64,000 bases of DNA from positions 47,555 through 111,554 of the forward strand of contig CAIJGA010000010.1 in assembly GCA_903820085.1 (NCBI GenBank), given 5' to 3'. The position numbers and the translations under genes are program-made. Positions 47,072-57,222 of this stretch are shown here, one piece after another (the stretch's first letter is position 1; every line of letters starts with the position of its first letter). Source of the DNA: an uncultured Chlorobiaceae bacterium. Its GTDB lineage: Bacteria; Bacteroidota; Chlorobiia; Chlorobiales; Chlorobiaceae. The notes under the pieces were generated by a model, which was not told the origin of the DNA, made no database searches, and worked only from the letters and a program-made list of their open reading frames with translations.

Positions 47072-48280
47072 ATGCCGAAAACACTTTTGCCGGAAGAACA
47101 ATATCTCACTCGCAGAGTACTGAGCATGCAGGAATCGCAGACCATGCGAATCAGTAACCTTGCCAATAAAATGAAAGCGGAAGGTCATGATATTGTCAGC
47201 CTTTCGGCTGGTGAGCCTGATTTTCCGACTCCTGCCCATGTCAACCAGGCGGGCATCGATGCCATCAATGCAGGCTTTACCCGCTATACTGCAAATTCGG
47301 GCATCGCTGAACTGAAAAAGGCCATTGTCGAAAAGTTCAGGCGCGATAACGGTCTGGAATATCAGGAAAACCAGATTATTGTCAGCAACGGCGGCAAACA
47401 GACCCTTGCCAATACCTTTCTCTCCCTTTGCGAAGAGGGCGACGAGGTTATTGTTCCCGCTCCGTACTGGGTGAGTTTCCCTGAAATGGTTCGGCTCGCA
47501 GGAGGCATACCGGTGATTGTGCATACGACACTCGATACTGGATACAAAATGACACCGTCCCAGCTCGAAGGTGCCATTACACCGAAAACAAAAATACTTG
47601 TTCTGAATTCTCCCTCTAATCCGACGGGCGCGGTATACAGCGAAGTTGAGGTGCGAGCCTTGATGAAGGTTCTTGAAGGACGGGGTATTTTTGTGGTTTC
47701 CGATGAAATGTACGACATGATTGTTTATGGTGATGTTCGTCCCTTCTCTCCTGCAAGGATTCCGGAAATGAAGGAATGGGTCATTGTGAGCAATGGCGTA
47801 TCGAAAACATACGCCATGACCGGCTGGAGAATCGGCTATCTTGCCGGTCCGAAATGGCTGATTGATGCCTGCGACAAGATACAGTCGCAGACGACATCAA
47901 ATCCAAATGCCATTGCCCAGAAAGCTGCAGTTGCAGCTCTTACCGGTGACCAGGGGATTGTTGAAGAGCGGCGTGCCGAATTTGAAAAGAGGCGCGATTA
48001 CATGTACACGGCACTCAACAGCATACCCGGATTCAAAACATCGCTTCCGCAGGGTGCGTTTTACATTTTCCCGGATATCAGCGGTGTACTTGGCCAGACT
48101 TTCAATGGCGTCGTCATGAAAGACTCGGCAGATGTGGCTGAATATCTTCTGAAAGTACATCATGTGGCTACAGTGCCGGGCGATGCGTTTGGTGCGCCCG
48201 AAAACCTCCGCCTTTCCTATGCGGCTTCGATTGCCTCACTGGAGGAAGCGGTCAATCGTATCAGGAGCGCATTCAAATAG
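47072..48280 (+). CDS. Aspartate aminotransferase (class I, PLP-dependent)
   Basis: 402 aa, fold type [10 protein letters not shown] near the N-terminus, [20 protein letters not shown] and the PLP-lysine region [21 protein letters not shown]. The subgroup (Ib, AspC/AatA of Thermus type) also includes prephenate aminotransferases, so arogenate synthesis is possible too. The next gene begins 8 nt downstream. Confidence 0.92.
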   Translation: MPKTLLPEEQYLTRRVLSMQESQTMRISNLANKMKAEGHDIVSLSAGEPDFPTPAHVNQAGIDAINAGFTRYTANSGIAELKKAIVEKFRRDNGLEYQENQIIVSNGGKQTLANTFLSLCEEGDEVIVPAPYWVSFPEMVRLAGGIPVIVHTTLDTGYKMTPSQLEGAITPKTKILVLNSPSNPTGAVYSEVEVRALMKVLEGRGIFVVSDEMYDMIVYGDVRPFSPARIPEMKEWVIVSNGVSKTYAMTGWRIGYLAGPKWLIDACDKIQSQTTSNPNAIAQKAAVAALTGDQGIVEERRAEFEKRRDYMYTALNSIPGFKTSLPQGAFYIFPDISGVLGQTFNGVVMKDSADVAEYLLKVHHVATVPGDAFGAPENLRLSYAASIASLEEAVNRIRSAFK

Positions 48281-48287
48281 GGTGCCT

Positions 48288-49046
48288 ATGCTGAAAGTTC
48301 GTCGCAGCCGGCTTTATACCGTTTGGTTTGGCTGGTATTCCCGGCGCCAGTTCAGGAGATATTTTAGTTCGGTACGCGTTTTTATGCAGACCGGAGTGCA
48401 GGAGATGGATCTCCTGACTCCGGTCGTCTTTTATGCAAATCATGCCTACTGGTGGGACGGCTTCTGGTCGCCACTCTGTACCGAAACGTTCTTTCATCAG
48501 AATCTGCATATCATTATCGAGTTTCAGCAACTCAAGAAACATCGGTTTTTTACCCGTATCGGTGCCTTTTCTCTCGACCGTTCCAACCCGAGAAGTGCGA
48601 TTGCGACCATTCATTATGCCTCCGAATTGCTGACTGCCCATAGTGAACAACAGAATGCCCTGTGGATTTTTCCCCAGGGAAAGATTGAGCCTGTTGACAA
48701 ACGGCCGCTTTTCTTTTTTAAAGGAACTGCATCGATTGTTTCTCGTGTTCTTGAAACTATTCCACGCATTTACCTTGTTTCAGTTGTTAGCCGGATTGAA
48801 TATCTTGAAGAACAAAAACCTGAACTCTTTTTGTCTTTCAAGGAACCTCTTCTGGTTACCCCGACAGAATTCCAGAGTCCGGAGGCCCTTACGGCATATA
48901 TGCAGAGGATGACGGAGACGCATCTTGACGAACTCAAGGAGAGGATTATTAACCGGACACTTGAAGATGCGCGGACTGTCATCAACGGAAAGCCTTCAAT
49001 AAACAGAAGGATTGAAGCAATAAGAGCTTTTCTGCATCTGGATTAA
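48288..49046 (+). CDS. PlsC-type acyltransferase (possible carotenoid glycoside acyltransferase)
   Basis: 252 aa, lysophospholipid acyltransferase family: NHAYWWDGF supplies the HX4D catalytic motif and FPQGKIEP the glycerophosphate-type motif. No membrane segments of the usual PlsC N-terminus. In green sulfur bacteria CruD, which acylates chlorobactene glucoside, belongs to this type and is a candidate, but a phospholipid or lipid A-like substrate is equally possible. The upstream in-frame codons overlap the aminotransferase gene, so the ATG at 48288 is chosen. Confidence 0.82.
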   Translation: MLKVRRSRLYTVWFGWYSRRQFRRYFSSVRVFMQTGVQEMDLLTPVVFYANHAYWWDGFWSPLCTETFFHQNLHIIIEFQQLKKHRFFTRIGAFSLDRSNPRSAIATIHYASELLTAHSEQQNALWIFPQGKIEPVDKRPLFFFKGTASIVSRVLETIPRIYLVSVVSRIEYLEEQKPELFLSFKEPLLVTPTEFQSPEALTAYMQRMTETHLDELKERIINRTLEDARTVINGKPSINRRIEAIRAFLHLD

Positions 49047-49276
49047 TGGTGATGTCAGGGCCCGTGTCTCCATCGCTCACATAGTAAAAAGAGTTTAAAT
49101 TTGTCTACCTTGAAGGCAGCAAATTCAAAAGCCGGAAGAAACGTGTTTTTCGAGTTTACAGCAGAATCTTGTGTTACATCAAAGCATCTTATTTAACGGT
49201 TTTAAATTACTTAAGCTGTAATTATATAAGAATAAGTGCAGGATTTAATTGGCCTGCATTCCAAACATAGGCGTTT

Positions 49277-50254
49277 ATGAGCAATGTTATATGCAGTTGT
49301 CTGCTAGGTGATAATGCAAAGGTACGGCTGCGGCTTTCACAACTGCTGCACAGTGAGATGGAATCCATTTACGGTGCTTTTCCTGATGATGTTTCCGACA
49401 ATATCTGTGAGGTTGAGCTGCAGGGTTGCAGGCGGGAGTTTTTCATCAACAATACAGGAGCACCCTTCAGTATCGGGTTGCAGGTTATTATCGAATCTGA
49501 TGGCGGTTACGATTTCGGCATTGTCTATTCGACAGGTCAGATTGCCCGCAAAAAGCTCCAGCTCAAGGGGCTCGACAAAAGCGGCCAGGAGTGGACTGCC
49601 GTTTTGCGGGTTGCCGATGAGAACGACAATCTGGCTATTATTGAACTGAAAAAACGGCAGGCGGAAATTCGGGAGGTCTGCCTGAACAAGATTAAAAAGC
49701 ATGAACTTGATCTCAAGCTGGTTGATGTTGAGTTGCGTATGGATCAGCAGAAACTGTCGGTCTATTATACCTCCTCACACCGGGTTGATTTCAGGACGCT
49801 GGTGCGTGACCTTGCCGGGGAGTTCAGGGCAAGAATCCAGATGGTGCAGATAACAACACGGGAGGAGGCCAGAAGAGCCAATGCCTTCGGGCCTTGCGGT
49901 TGTCTTCTCTGCTGTTCCAGTTGGTTGCCGAAAATCCATGCCAATCCCTTTGCCGAAAAATCGCAATATTCCGAAATCTCAGGCAATGAGAGCCACGCAT
50001 TCAATATTACCGGGTTATGCAATCGCCCGAAATGCTGTCTCAGCTATTCGAAACATGAAAAGGGATGCCCTGCTCACTCGAATGGCGAGTCACTTCTCCC
50101 TGTTGTCGGCAGCAGGGTAATCACACCCGAAGGCCCTGCTGTTGTTGAAAGCATTGACGCACAGAAACAGCTGGTCTGGCTTCGTTACCTGAAGAGCGAT
50201 CAGACTCGCCGGTTACCTGTCGGCAAGTTCAATGCCCTGTTTGCAAAAAAATAA
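49277..50254 (+). CDS. ricT: PSP1-domain protein, RicT/YaaT-like
   Basis: 325 aa, cytoplasmic. The Cys clusters GPCGCLLCCSSW and CNRPKCCLSYSKHEKGCPAH match RicT (YaaT), which in Bacillus forms an iron-sulfur complex with RicA and RicF and affects RNase Y-dependent mRNA processing. Partner genes are not seen here. 230 bp of AT-rich DNA upstream holds no other gene; metG starts 7 nt downstream, so they are co-transcribed. Confidence 0.88.
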   Translation: MSNVICSCLLGDNAKVRLRLSQLLHSEMESIYGAFPDDVSDNICEVELQGCRREFFINNTGAPFSIGLQVIIESDGGYDFGIVYSTGQIARKKLQLKGLDKSGQEWTAVLRVADENDNLAIIELKKRQAEIREVCLNKIKKHELDLKLVDVELRMDQQKLSVYYTSSHRVDFRTLVRDLAGEFRARIQMVQITTREEARRANAFGPCGCLLCCSSWLPKIHANPFAEKSQYSEISGNESHAFNITGLCNRPKCCLSYSKHEKGCPAHSNGESLLPVVGSRVITPEGPAVVESIDAQKQLVWLRYLKSDQTRRLPVGKFNALFAKK

Positions 50255-50261
50255 CGACCCC

Positions 50262-52370
50262 ATGCACCAGTTTACAAAAACCCTTGTTACTACAGCACTT
50301 CCATACGCCAACGGCCCGGTTCATCTTGGCCACTTGGCGGGCGTCTATCTTCCTGCGGATCTCTATGTCCGCTATAAGCGGCTCAAGGGTGAGGATATCA
50401 TTCATATAGGCGGTTCGGACGAGCACGGTGTTCCCATTACCATTACAGCCGAAAAAGAGGGGATCTCTCCCCAGGACGTTGTAGACCGCTACCACAGCAT
50501 GAACCATGAGTCATTCCTGAAGTGCGGCATCTCCTTCGATTATTATGGCAGAACCACTTCCCGGGTTCATCATCAGACCGCCCAGGAGTTTTTTGCTGAT
50601 ATCGAACAGAAAGGGATTTTTATCAGAAAGAGCGACAAGCTTTTTTTTGATCGCAAGGCAGACCGCTTTCTTTCGGATCGCTATGTAACCGGAACATGCC
50701 CGATCTGCAATAATGCGGAGGCCAACGGTGACCAGTGCGAACAGTGCGGCACCCACTTGAGTCCCCTCGAACTGATCAACCCGAAGAGCAAGCTCTCAGA
50801 CGCAACGCCGGAACTTCGCGAGACCATGCACTGGTACTTTCCGCTCGGGCGTTTTCAGAAAAAGCTTGAGAACTATGTAAAGGAGCATGAGGAGGACTGG
50901 CGGCAGAACGTGGTCAATTATTCCCGTACCTGGCTGAATCAGGGGCTGAAAGATCGGGCGATAACCCGTGATCTTGGCTGGGGCATCAAGGTGCCTGTGG
51001 AGAGCGGGGAGGCTGCGGGCAAGGTTCTTTACGTCTGGTTTGATGCGGTACTTGGCTATATCTCCTTTACCAGGGAGTGGGCTGCAGAGCAGGGGCAGAG
51101 CGAGCGCTGGAAAGAGTACTGGCAGAACCCACAGTGCCGCCTGGTCCACTTTATCGGCAAGGACAATGTTGTTTTCCATACCCTGATGTTTCCGGCAATC
51201 CTGATGGCCTGGAATGAAGGGCGCCAAAGCGGCGGCTACAATCTTGCCGACAATGTTCCTGCCTCGGAGTTCATGAATTTTGAGGGGAGAAAATTTTCGA
51301 AGTCGAGAAACTATGCCGTCTATCTTGGCGAATTCCTTGAAAAATTTCCGGCTGATACCCTGCGCTACAGTATTGCCATGAACTACCCGGAAAACAAGGA
51401 TACCGATTTCAGTTGGCAGGACTTTCAGAACAGGACAAACGGCGAACTGGCCGATACTCTAGGAAACTTTATAAAGCGGTCGGTTGATTTTACCAATTCC
51501 CGCTTTGAGGGGGAGGTGCCTTATGCCTGTACACCTGAAGAGTGGAACGCTCTCGGGATTAACTGGCCGGAAACCCTCGAACAGCTTGATCTGGCTTATG
51601 AAGGTTTTCATTTCAGGGAAGCAGCTACGCTTGGCATGGATATTGCTAGGGCAGCCAACCGCTTCTTGACCGTTTCGGAGCCCTGGAAAGTGGTCAAGGC
51701 TGATCGCGAGGCAGCGGCAAAAACAATGGCCCTCTCGCTCAATCTTTGTCATGCCCTCTCCTTTGCGCTCTTTCCGGTTATACCTGAGACCTGCAACCGC
51801 ATTCACGCCATGCTCGGCTTTGAAGGCAGCATCGAAGAGCTTGTGACACCCGGAAAATCCCTTGTGGCTGAACTTCTTTCGCCGGGGCTCAACAAAGGGC
51901 ATAAGATCTGCCCTCAATCAGAAATTCTTTTTACCAAAATCGAGGAAAGCGATATCGCACCTGAACTTGCCAAAATTGAGGGACTGCTGGCAGAAGCGGT
52001 TAAGCGAGAGGCCGGAGCTGAACAGACCCGCATGGAGTTCAAGCCGGTGATCAGCTTTGATGACTTTTTGAAGGTTGACCTGAGGGTTGCCAAGGTTATT
52101 GCAGCCGAAACCGTCAAGAAGGCCACAAAACTCCTGAAACTGCAACTGCAGGTTGGTTCCGTCACCAGGCAGGTGCTTGCCGGAATCGCAAAACACTATA
52201 CTCCGGAAGAGATGATCGGCAAAAATGTCATTATTGTGGCAAATCTTGCTGACCGTTCCATTCGCGATGATGTTTCGGAGGGAATGATTCTTGCCGTAGA
52301 GGGGAGTGACGGGAAGCTTTTTGTCATTGAGCCTGAAGGAAATGAAATAAATGGCAGACAGATACAATAA
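50262..52370 (+). CDS. metG: Methionyl-tRNA synthetase
   Basis: 702 aa. Class I signature in YANGPVHLGHL (HLGH), zinc knuckle CPIC...CEQC, KFSKS (KMSKS equivalent) and a C-terminal EMAP/Trbp111-like dimerising tRNA-binding domain (FLKVDLRVAKV). The ATG at 50262 gives the usual N-terminus (MHQFTKTLVTTALPYANG). The initiator tRNA gene lies 46 nt downstream, a fitting neighbour. Confidence 0.97.
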   Translation: MHQFTKTLVTTALPYANGPVHLGHLAGVYLPADLYVRYKRLKGEDIIHIGGSDEHGVPITITAEKEGISPQDVVDRYHSMNHESFLKCGISFDYYGRTTSRVHHQTAQEFFADIEQKGIFIRKSDKLFFDRKADRFLSDRYVTGTCPICNNAEANGDQCEQCGTHLSPLELINPKSKLSDATPELRETMHWYFPLGRFQKKLENYVKEHEEDWRQNVVNYSRTWLNQGLKDRAITRDLGWGIKVPVESGEAAGKVLYVWFDAVLGYISFTREWAAEQGQSERWKEYWQNPQCRLVHFIGKDNVVFHTLMFPAILMAWNEGRQSGGYNLADNVPASEFMNFEGRKFSKSRNYAVYLGEFLEKFPADTLRYSIAMNYPENKDTDFSWQDFQNRTNGELADTLGNFIKRSVDFTNSRFEGEVPYACTPEEWNALGINWPETLEQLDLAYEGFHFREAATLGMDIARAANRFLTVSEPWKVVKADREAAAKTMALSLNLCHALSFALFPVIPETCNRIHAMLGFEGSIEELVTPGKSLVAELLSPGLNKGHKICPQSEILFTKIEESDIAPELAKIEGLLAEAVKREAGAEQTRMEFKPVISFDDFLKVDLRVAKVIAAETVKKATKLLKLQLQVGSVTRQVLAGIAKHYTPEEMIGKNVIIVANLADRSIRDDVSEGMILAVEGSDGKLFVIEPEGNEINGRQIQ

Positions 52371-52416
52371 AAGTTTGCAAATGAAGATTTATTCCGTACA
52401 TTGATAGCACAAACAT

Positions 52417-52492
<76 letters not shown>

Positions 52493-52495
52493 GTT

Positions 52496-52524
52496 AAGCC
52501 GCCTCTACAAAGGGCGGCTTTTTT
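52496..52524 (+). terminator. Terminator after initiator tRNA
   Basis: Inverted repeat AAGCCGCC/GGCGGCTT (52496-52503, 52513-52520) with a 9-nt loop and a T-run, immediately behind the tRNA. Confidence 0.9.
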
Positions 52525-52545
52525 GTTTAAGAGACATTTACGACT

Positions 52546-53805
52546 ATGGACAACGTGTGTTTCCATCCACTCTTCCAGTTCAGGAAAAAGGGATTCTTCA
52601 GGCTCATTAGCGCTGTTATTCTTGCGCTGTTTCTTTTTGCTCTTCCAGCTTCGGCAGAACCGTTACTTTGCGGTATCGACCGGCTTGAAGCTTCCGGATT
52701 CAGGGAGCTTTCAGGCTTGAGAATCGGTCTCATTTCCAATGCGGCAAGCATCAGCCGGAAAGGGGAGCCTGACTATGCCATCATGCTTCGCCGGGGTGTA
52801 AGACTGAAGTTTCTGATGGCTCCCGAGCATGGCTTTTCGGCGGATATTGAGGCCGGCAAAAAAGTCGGCAGCGGCCTGGTTTCGGATACCCTTCCGGTCT
52901 TCTCGCTTTACGGAGCTTCAAAAAAACCGGATATCCGGCAACTGCGGGAGATTGATCTGCTTGTTTTTGACCTTCAGGATGTCGGTACCCGCTGCTATAC
53001 CTATATTTCGACCATGAGACATGCCATGGAAGCCTGTGAAGAGGCTGGTATAGGGTTCATGGTTCTTGATCGTCCGAATCCGGTTATTCCTCTCCATCAG
53101 GAGGGGTTTATGGTGCAGCCGGGATACGAATCCTTTGTAGGGGCGGTCAACATTCCCTTTGTTCATGCCATGACGGTTGGCGAGATTGCCTTGCTCCTGA
53201 AGGAGCAGCACTATAAAAAGCTTGATTTGAGGGTGATCGCGATGCAGGGGTACCAGCGCGACAAGTTTGGGGATGAGTATGCGGGGTTCAGCTTCAAAAG
53301 CCCTTCACCGAATATCAGAAGTGTCGATACCGCGATAATCTATCCGGCCACCGTCTTTCTTGAGGCGACAACCGTCAGCGAAGGAAGGGGTACTGATGCC
53401 CCCTTCATGCAGTTCGGCGCTCCATTTGTCAAGAGCGGGGAACTTGCCGATGCCCTAAGAAGATACCGGCTGGAGGGAGTTTCGTTCAATCCTGTGGTGT
53501 TTCAGCCAAGCTCAGGCAAGTTCAGCGGAGAGCGTTGTTATGGTCTTCGGCTCTCGTTATCCAACCGTCACACATTCAGCCCGTTCAGAACGGCTACGGC
53601 TTTGCTGCTGGAGTTGCAGCGCCTCTATCCTGCAGAGATTGGTCTCGACAAAAGGGGCGATTTTTTTGACCAGCTTGCAGGTACCCCTCTTTTCAGGGAG
53701 ATGATCCATAAGCAGTTCCCCCTTGAGGCCATTATGAAAGAGAGCAGCCGACAGGTTGAACTGTCCAGCCAAAACGCTTCTTCCTGCTATCGGCTCTACC
53801 GCTGA
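52546..53805 (+). CDS. DUF1343 protein, exo-beta-N-acetylmuramidase NamZ-like
   Basis: 419 aa with a signal sequence (basic start, then RLISAVILALFLFALPASA). The mature part has the DUF1343/NamZ motifs: GLISNAAS, PEHGF, DLQDVGTRCYTYISTM, VLDRPNP, and EGRGTDAPF. NamZ removes terminal MurNAc from peptidoglycan fragments, so a periplasmic role in cell wall recycling is likely. Convergent with the cfa gene, 10 nt between stops. Confidence 0.9.
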   Translation: MDNVCFHPLFQFRKKGFFRLISAVILALFLFALPASAEPLLCGIDRLEASGFRELSGLRIGLISNAASISRKGEPDYAIMLRRGVRLKFLMAPEHGFSADIEAGKKVGSGLVSDTLPVFSLYGASKKPDIRQLREIDLLVFDLQDVGTRCYTYISTMRHAMEACEEAGIGFMVLDRPNPVIPLHQEGFMVQPGYESFVGAVNIPFVHAMTVGEIALLLKEQHYKKLDLRVIAMQGYQRDKFGDEYAGFSFKSPSPNIRSVDTAIIYPATVFLEATTVSEGRGTDAPFMQFGAPFVKSGELADALRRYRLEGVSFNPVVFQPSSGKFSGERCYGLRLSLSNRHTFSPFRTATALLLELQRLYPAEIGLDKRGDFFDQLAGTPLFREMIHKQFPLEAIMKESSRQVELSSQNASSCYRLYR

Positions 53806-53815
53806 AGGAGCGATT

Positions 53816-54934
53816 CTATCGGGGAATGCTGGTTCTGCCGGACAGGCCTTTTTTTGAGAGCAGTACCTGCCAGAGCTCAAGAAAATGGGTGCGAAACGCA
53901 CCTGAACAGCTGAGAAGGTAGTAGTTCCACATGCGATGAAATTTTTCGGTGTAACGCGATTGCATTGCCGGCCACTCGTTCTCGAAATTTTCATGCCAAG
54001 CCTTGAGCGTCAAAGAATAGTCGTAGGTAAAGACATGCCAGTCTTCCAGCGTGAAGAGCCCCTCGTAGTTTTCTGTGATCTGGCTTGCGGAAGGAATCAT
54101 TGAGTTTGGAAATATGTACTTGCTGATCCATGGATCAACATTCATACAGGAGAGATTTCCCCCAATCGTGTGCAGCAAGGTCAGCCCGTCCGGATTCAGG
54201 CACCTGTTGACCATCTTAAAGTAGTTCCGATAATTCTTATGTCCGACATGTTCGAACATGCCTATCGAATAAATCCTGTCGAAAGTGTCCTGAATGTTGC
54301 GGTAGTCGGTCACACTGATGGTGACTGGCAGGCCCGAGCATTGTTCCTTCGCAATTTTGGCCTGTTCTGTTGAAACCGTTATGCCTGTTACCGAAACCCC
54401 ATAGTGTTCAGCCGCGAACCGGGCAGCACCGCCCCAGCCGCAGCCGATATCAAGCACCTTCATTCCGGGCTGAAGCTGAAGCTTGTCGAAGACCAGCCGG
54501 AGTTTTTTTTCCTGTGCCTCATCAAGGCTGTCGGTCTCTTTCCAGTACCCGCAACTGTAGATCATCCGCTTGTCGAGCATGGTTTCAAAGAGGTCATTGC
54601 CGGTATTGTAATGCTGTTCTGCAACAGCAAACGCTCTTGAAGGATGCTGCAGGTTGACGGTTTTGCCTATCAATTTTCCGATAAGGTTTATCGGGGTAAC
54701 TAATTTTTCATCAGCTTTGGTACTGAGCAGACGGAAAAAAAACTCCTCAAGGTCGTCACAGTCCCACCAGCCATCCATGTAGGCTTCGCCAAACCCAAGG
54801 TTTCCCTCAGTAATGGCCCGCTGGAATACACAAGGGTTGTGTACCCGGATGTCCCATTTCCGGTTGCCGTCAATCTTGATATCAGCAGGCTCAAAAAGCC
54901 GCTCGAGCTGTTTTTTGCAGTATTCGTTTACCAT
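53816..54934 (-). CDS. cfa: Cyclopropane-fatty-acyl-phospholipid synthase (copy 2)
   Basis: 372 aa. Adds a methylene from SAM across double bonds of membrane lipid acyl chains. N-terminal lipid-binding part with YMDGWWDC, SAM motif LDIGCGWGGAARFAAEHYG, and later GMFEHVGHKNYRNYF. Normal length. Only 32 nt behind the second copy on the same strand and clearly its paralogue. Green sulfur bacteria are known to contain cyclopropane C17 acids. Confidence 0.93.
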   Translation of the reverse strand: MVNEYCKKQLERLFEPADIKIDGNRKWDIRVHNPCVFQRAITEGNLGFGEAYMDGWWDCDDLEEFFFRLLSTKADEKLVTPINLIGKLIGKTVNLQHPSRAFAVAEQHYNTGNDLFETMLDKRMIYSCGYWKETDSLDEAQEKKLRLVFDKLQLQPGMKVLDIGCGWGGAARFAAEHYGVSVTGITVSTEQAKIAKEQCSGLPVTISVTDYRNIQDTFDRIYSIGMFEHVGHKNYRNYFKMVNRCLNPDGLTLLHTIGGNLSCMNVDPWISKYIFPNSMIPSASQITENYEGLFTLEDWHVFTYDYSLTLKAWHENFENEWPAMQSRYTEKFHRMWNYYLLSCSGAFRTHFLELWQVLLSKKGLSGRTSIPR

Positions 54935-54966
54935 TTTTCCCGACTGTCAGTCCTGTTGGATAAAAG

Positions 54967-56118
54967 TTACCTTGGTACCTTTAATCTGCCTTCAATCCCG
55001 TTTCGGGAATACAAGAGTTGCCAAAGCTGGACGTGCCTTGCCCGGAAAGAACCAGCCGCACTGAGCAGATAATAGCGCCACATTCGATGAAACCGTTCAT
55101 CGTAGGCAGGGGAGAGTGCTTCACGATTCCGTTCAATGTTGCGGTTCCAGGCTTTAAGGGTATGGTAATAGTCATGCCCGAAAGAGTGCCAGTCTTCAAG
55201 AACCAGTTGTCCTTCGGCGGCTGCAGTTATCTGGTTTGCCGATGGCAGCATGGAGTTGGGAAAGATGTATTTGCTGGTCCAGGGGTCGGTATTGCTGCCC
55301 GAACGGTTACTTCCTATGGTGTGCAAAAGAAAGAGCCCATCGGGGGCAAGGTGCTTCCGGACAATCTGAAAGTATTTCCGGTAATTCTTGAGTCCGACAT
55401 GCTCAAACATGCCAATGGAGTAGATGCGATCGTAACTTCCCCTGGTATCCCGGTAGTCTGTCAGCTTGATTTCAACCGGCAATCCAGCGCATCGCTCCCG
55501 CGCAAGCTTTGCCTGTTCGCTGGAAATTGTGAGGCCGGTAACCGATACGCCATAGTTTTCAGCGGCAAACCTGGCGGCGCCACCCCAGCCACAGCCAATA
55601 TCAAGCAGGCTCATGCCCGGTTTCAGCATCAGCTTGTCAAAAACAAGGCGCAGCTTGTGTTCCTGCGCTTCGTCCAGGGTCGATGCATTGTTCCAGTAGG
55701 CGCAACTGTAGTTCATGCCCCGGTCAAGCATGGCGGCATAAAGATCGTTACCGATATTGTAGTGGGTCTCGCCGACGGTGTAGGCTCTTGCAGGGTTTTG
55801 TAGGTTGATTGCCTTCCCGATCAGTCCATTGAGAAAGCGGGGCACTCTGGAAACTTTTTTTTCAACTTCGGATCTCAGGATTCGGTAAAAAAATTCATCA
55901 AGCTGTGGGCAGTCCCACCAGCCATCCATGTAGGATTCTCCGGCTCCAAGATGGGCTTCAAGAAGAATGCGGCGATAAAAACGATTATCGTGGACCGTAA
56001 TGTCCCAGGGATCACGGCCATCTATGGTTACGCCGGCATCCGAAAGCAGGCGCTTGACCTTGTGTCGGAAAAAAAAATCCCCCATAACCCGGTTGTTTTT
56101 GTTTCTGTTCCGTGGCAT
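54967..56118 (-). CDS. cfa: Cyclopropane-fatty-acyl-phospholipid synthase (copy 1)
   Basis: Paralogue of the next gene, about 383 aa, with the same motifs (YMDGWWDC, LDIGCGWGGAARFAAENYG, GMFEHVGLKNYRKYF). The N-terminus is a short basic stretch absent from copy 2; the ATG at 56118 is used, though one at 56085 aligns with the start of copy 2, and the frame is open to a TTG at 56166. The two copies may act on different lipids or under different conditions. Confidence 0.92.
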   Translation of the reverse strand: MPRNRNKNNRVMGDFFFRHKVKRLLSDAGVTIDGRDPWDITVHDNRFYRRILLEAHLGAGESYMDGWWDCPQLDEFFYRILRSEVEKKVSRVPRFLNGLIGKAINLQNPARAYTVGETHYNIGNDLYAAMLDRGMNYSCAYWNNASTLDEAQEHKLRLVFDKLMLKPGMSLLDIGCGWGGAARFAAENYGVSVTGLTISSEQAKLARERCAGLPVEIKLTDYRDTRGSYDRIYSIGMFEHVGLKNYRKYFQIVRKHLAPDGLFLLHTIGSNRSGSNTDPWTSKYIFPNSMLPSANQITAAAEGQLVLEDWHSFGHDYYHTLKAWNRNIERNREALSPAYDERFHRMWRYYLLSAAGSFRARHVQLWQLLYSRNGIEGRLKVPR

Positions 56119-56370
56119 ACAGTTCACTATCTTGTGAAACGTACGTAATATATATGTACTTACCAAACGTGCCGGGAGGGATCAGAAAGGAGAGAAATGA
56201 CTGTTAGCTGGATTTATTCAGGTCGGTGATCAGGAGTTTAGCACGGGGACTGAACGGCTGAGACGGTCAGCAAGGAAGCTGCAAAAAAGGAGAATTACCC
56301 GCCACCATACGGGGATTTTTTTTCAACAATCGGTCAGGTGTGGCGGAGAACCAGAGAGGAAGCCAGCATG

Positions 56371-57009
56371 TTACGCCTCAGGCTCATCCTTGGACTTTCG
56401 TGATTTTGGTTTTGTATCGGATTCCGGTTTTTTGGGACGGCCCCTTTTTTTCGACCCTGCCTCTTCGTCAGCCATGGGATCGGAAAGTTCAGGTTCAATG
56501 GCTATTTCATCAGGTTCAACAAGCGGTTCGTCAAGATGCTCATCCAGATGCTCGTTATGGATATCCGGAACAACAATAAGGTCAAGGTCATCACACAGCA
56601 GTTCATCAATGATTTCATCAACTGGCGGCTGTGCTTTTCCCCTTGATCCCCGCTTGCTTTTCATAGCCGGTTCGATGAGGGTCACCACCTCATTGATCGA
56701 AGAAAAAATGTAAAGCTGCTTGTCAAGATTGGTCAGTTTCAGAAGGTCCTTGATCTGTTTGCAGAGAGAGACAAAAATGGCCAGTCCCTGCGACTGGTTG
56801 GAGAGCTGGTGAGCAAGCAGCATGGAACTGATTCCACAGGAATCAATGGCTTTTACCTGAGAAAAATCGATAATCAGGTTTTTGGCATTTTCCTTGTTAA
56901 CCATTCCGTCAATTGCCTGCTTGAATGCTTCGCTATGACGAAAGTCGAAAACATCCTCCTCTATTTTCAGGATTGTCAATTCCTTACGGGCAGATACTGA
57001 GTATTTCAT
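56371..57009 (-). CDS. STAS-domain protein with long acidic then basic tail
   Basis: About 212 aa. Residues 1-105 are a STAS (anti-sigma factor antagonist) domain; the site equal to SpoIIAA DSSG reads DSCG, so the Ser normally phosphorylated is a Cys. After it come an acidic segment with near-repeats (HLDEHLDEPLVEPDE) and a Lys-rich end with KKRGRPKK, an AT-hook-like core. No anti-sigma kinase or phosphatase is adjacent. The tail could bind DNA or RNA or act as a charged linker. The start is at 57009 because the upstream ATG is not part of the domain. Confidence 0.78.
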   Translation of the reverse strand: MKYSVSARKELTILKIEEDVFDFRHSEAFKQAIDGMVNKENAKNLIIDFSQVKAIDSCGISSMLLAHQLSNQSQGLAIFVSLCKQIKDLLKLTNLDKQLYIFSSINEVVTLIEPAMKSKRGSRGKAQPPVDEIIDELLCDDLDLIVVPDIHNEHLDEHLDEPLVEPDEIAIEPELSDPMADEEAGSKKRGRPKKPESDTKPKSRKSKDEPEA

Positions 57010-57222
57010 GATAAACCTATACTTTAATAACTGTAAAACATTATCATCCAATCACATGAAGGGCTGTTCGGCTGGCAGGATTCGTTTTTTGACAAACATC
57101 CTCTCCAGAAAGTAGCAAATAAACCATCACTCACAAATATAAACACGCAGCCAATCTGCCGACAGGAGAGGGGCTTCGCTTGCGCCCAACGTGCTGAATG
57201 CATAAGCACATCATGAAAAGAG

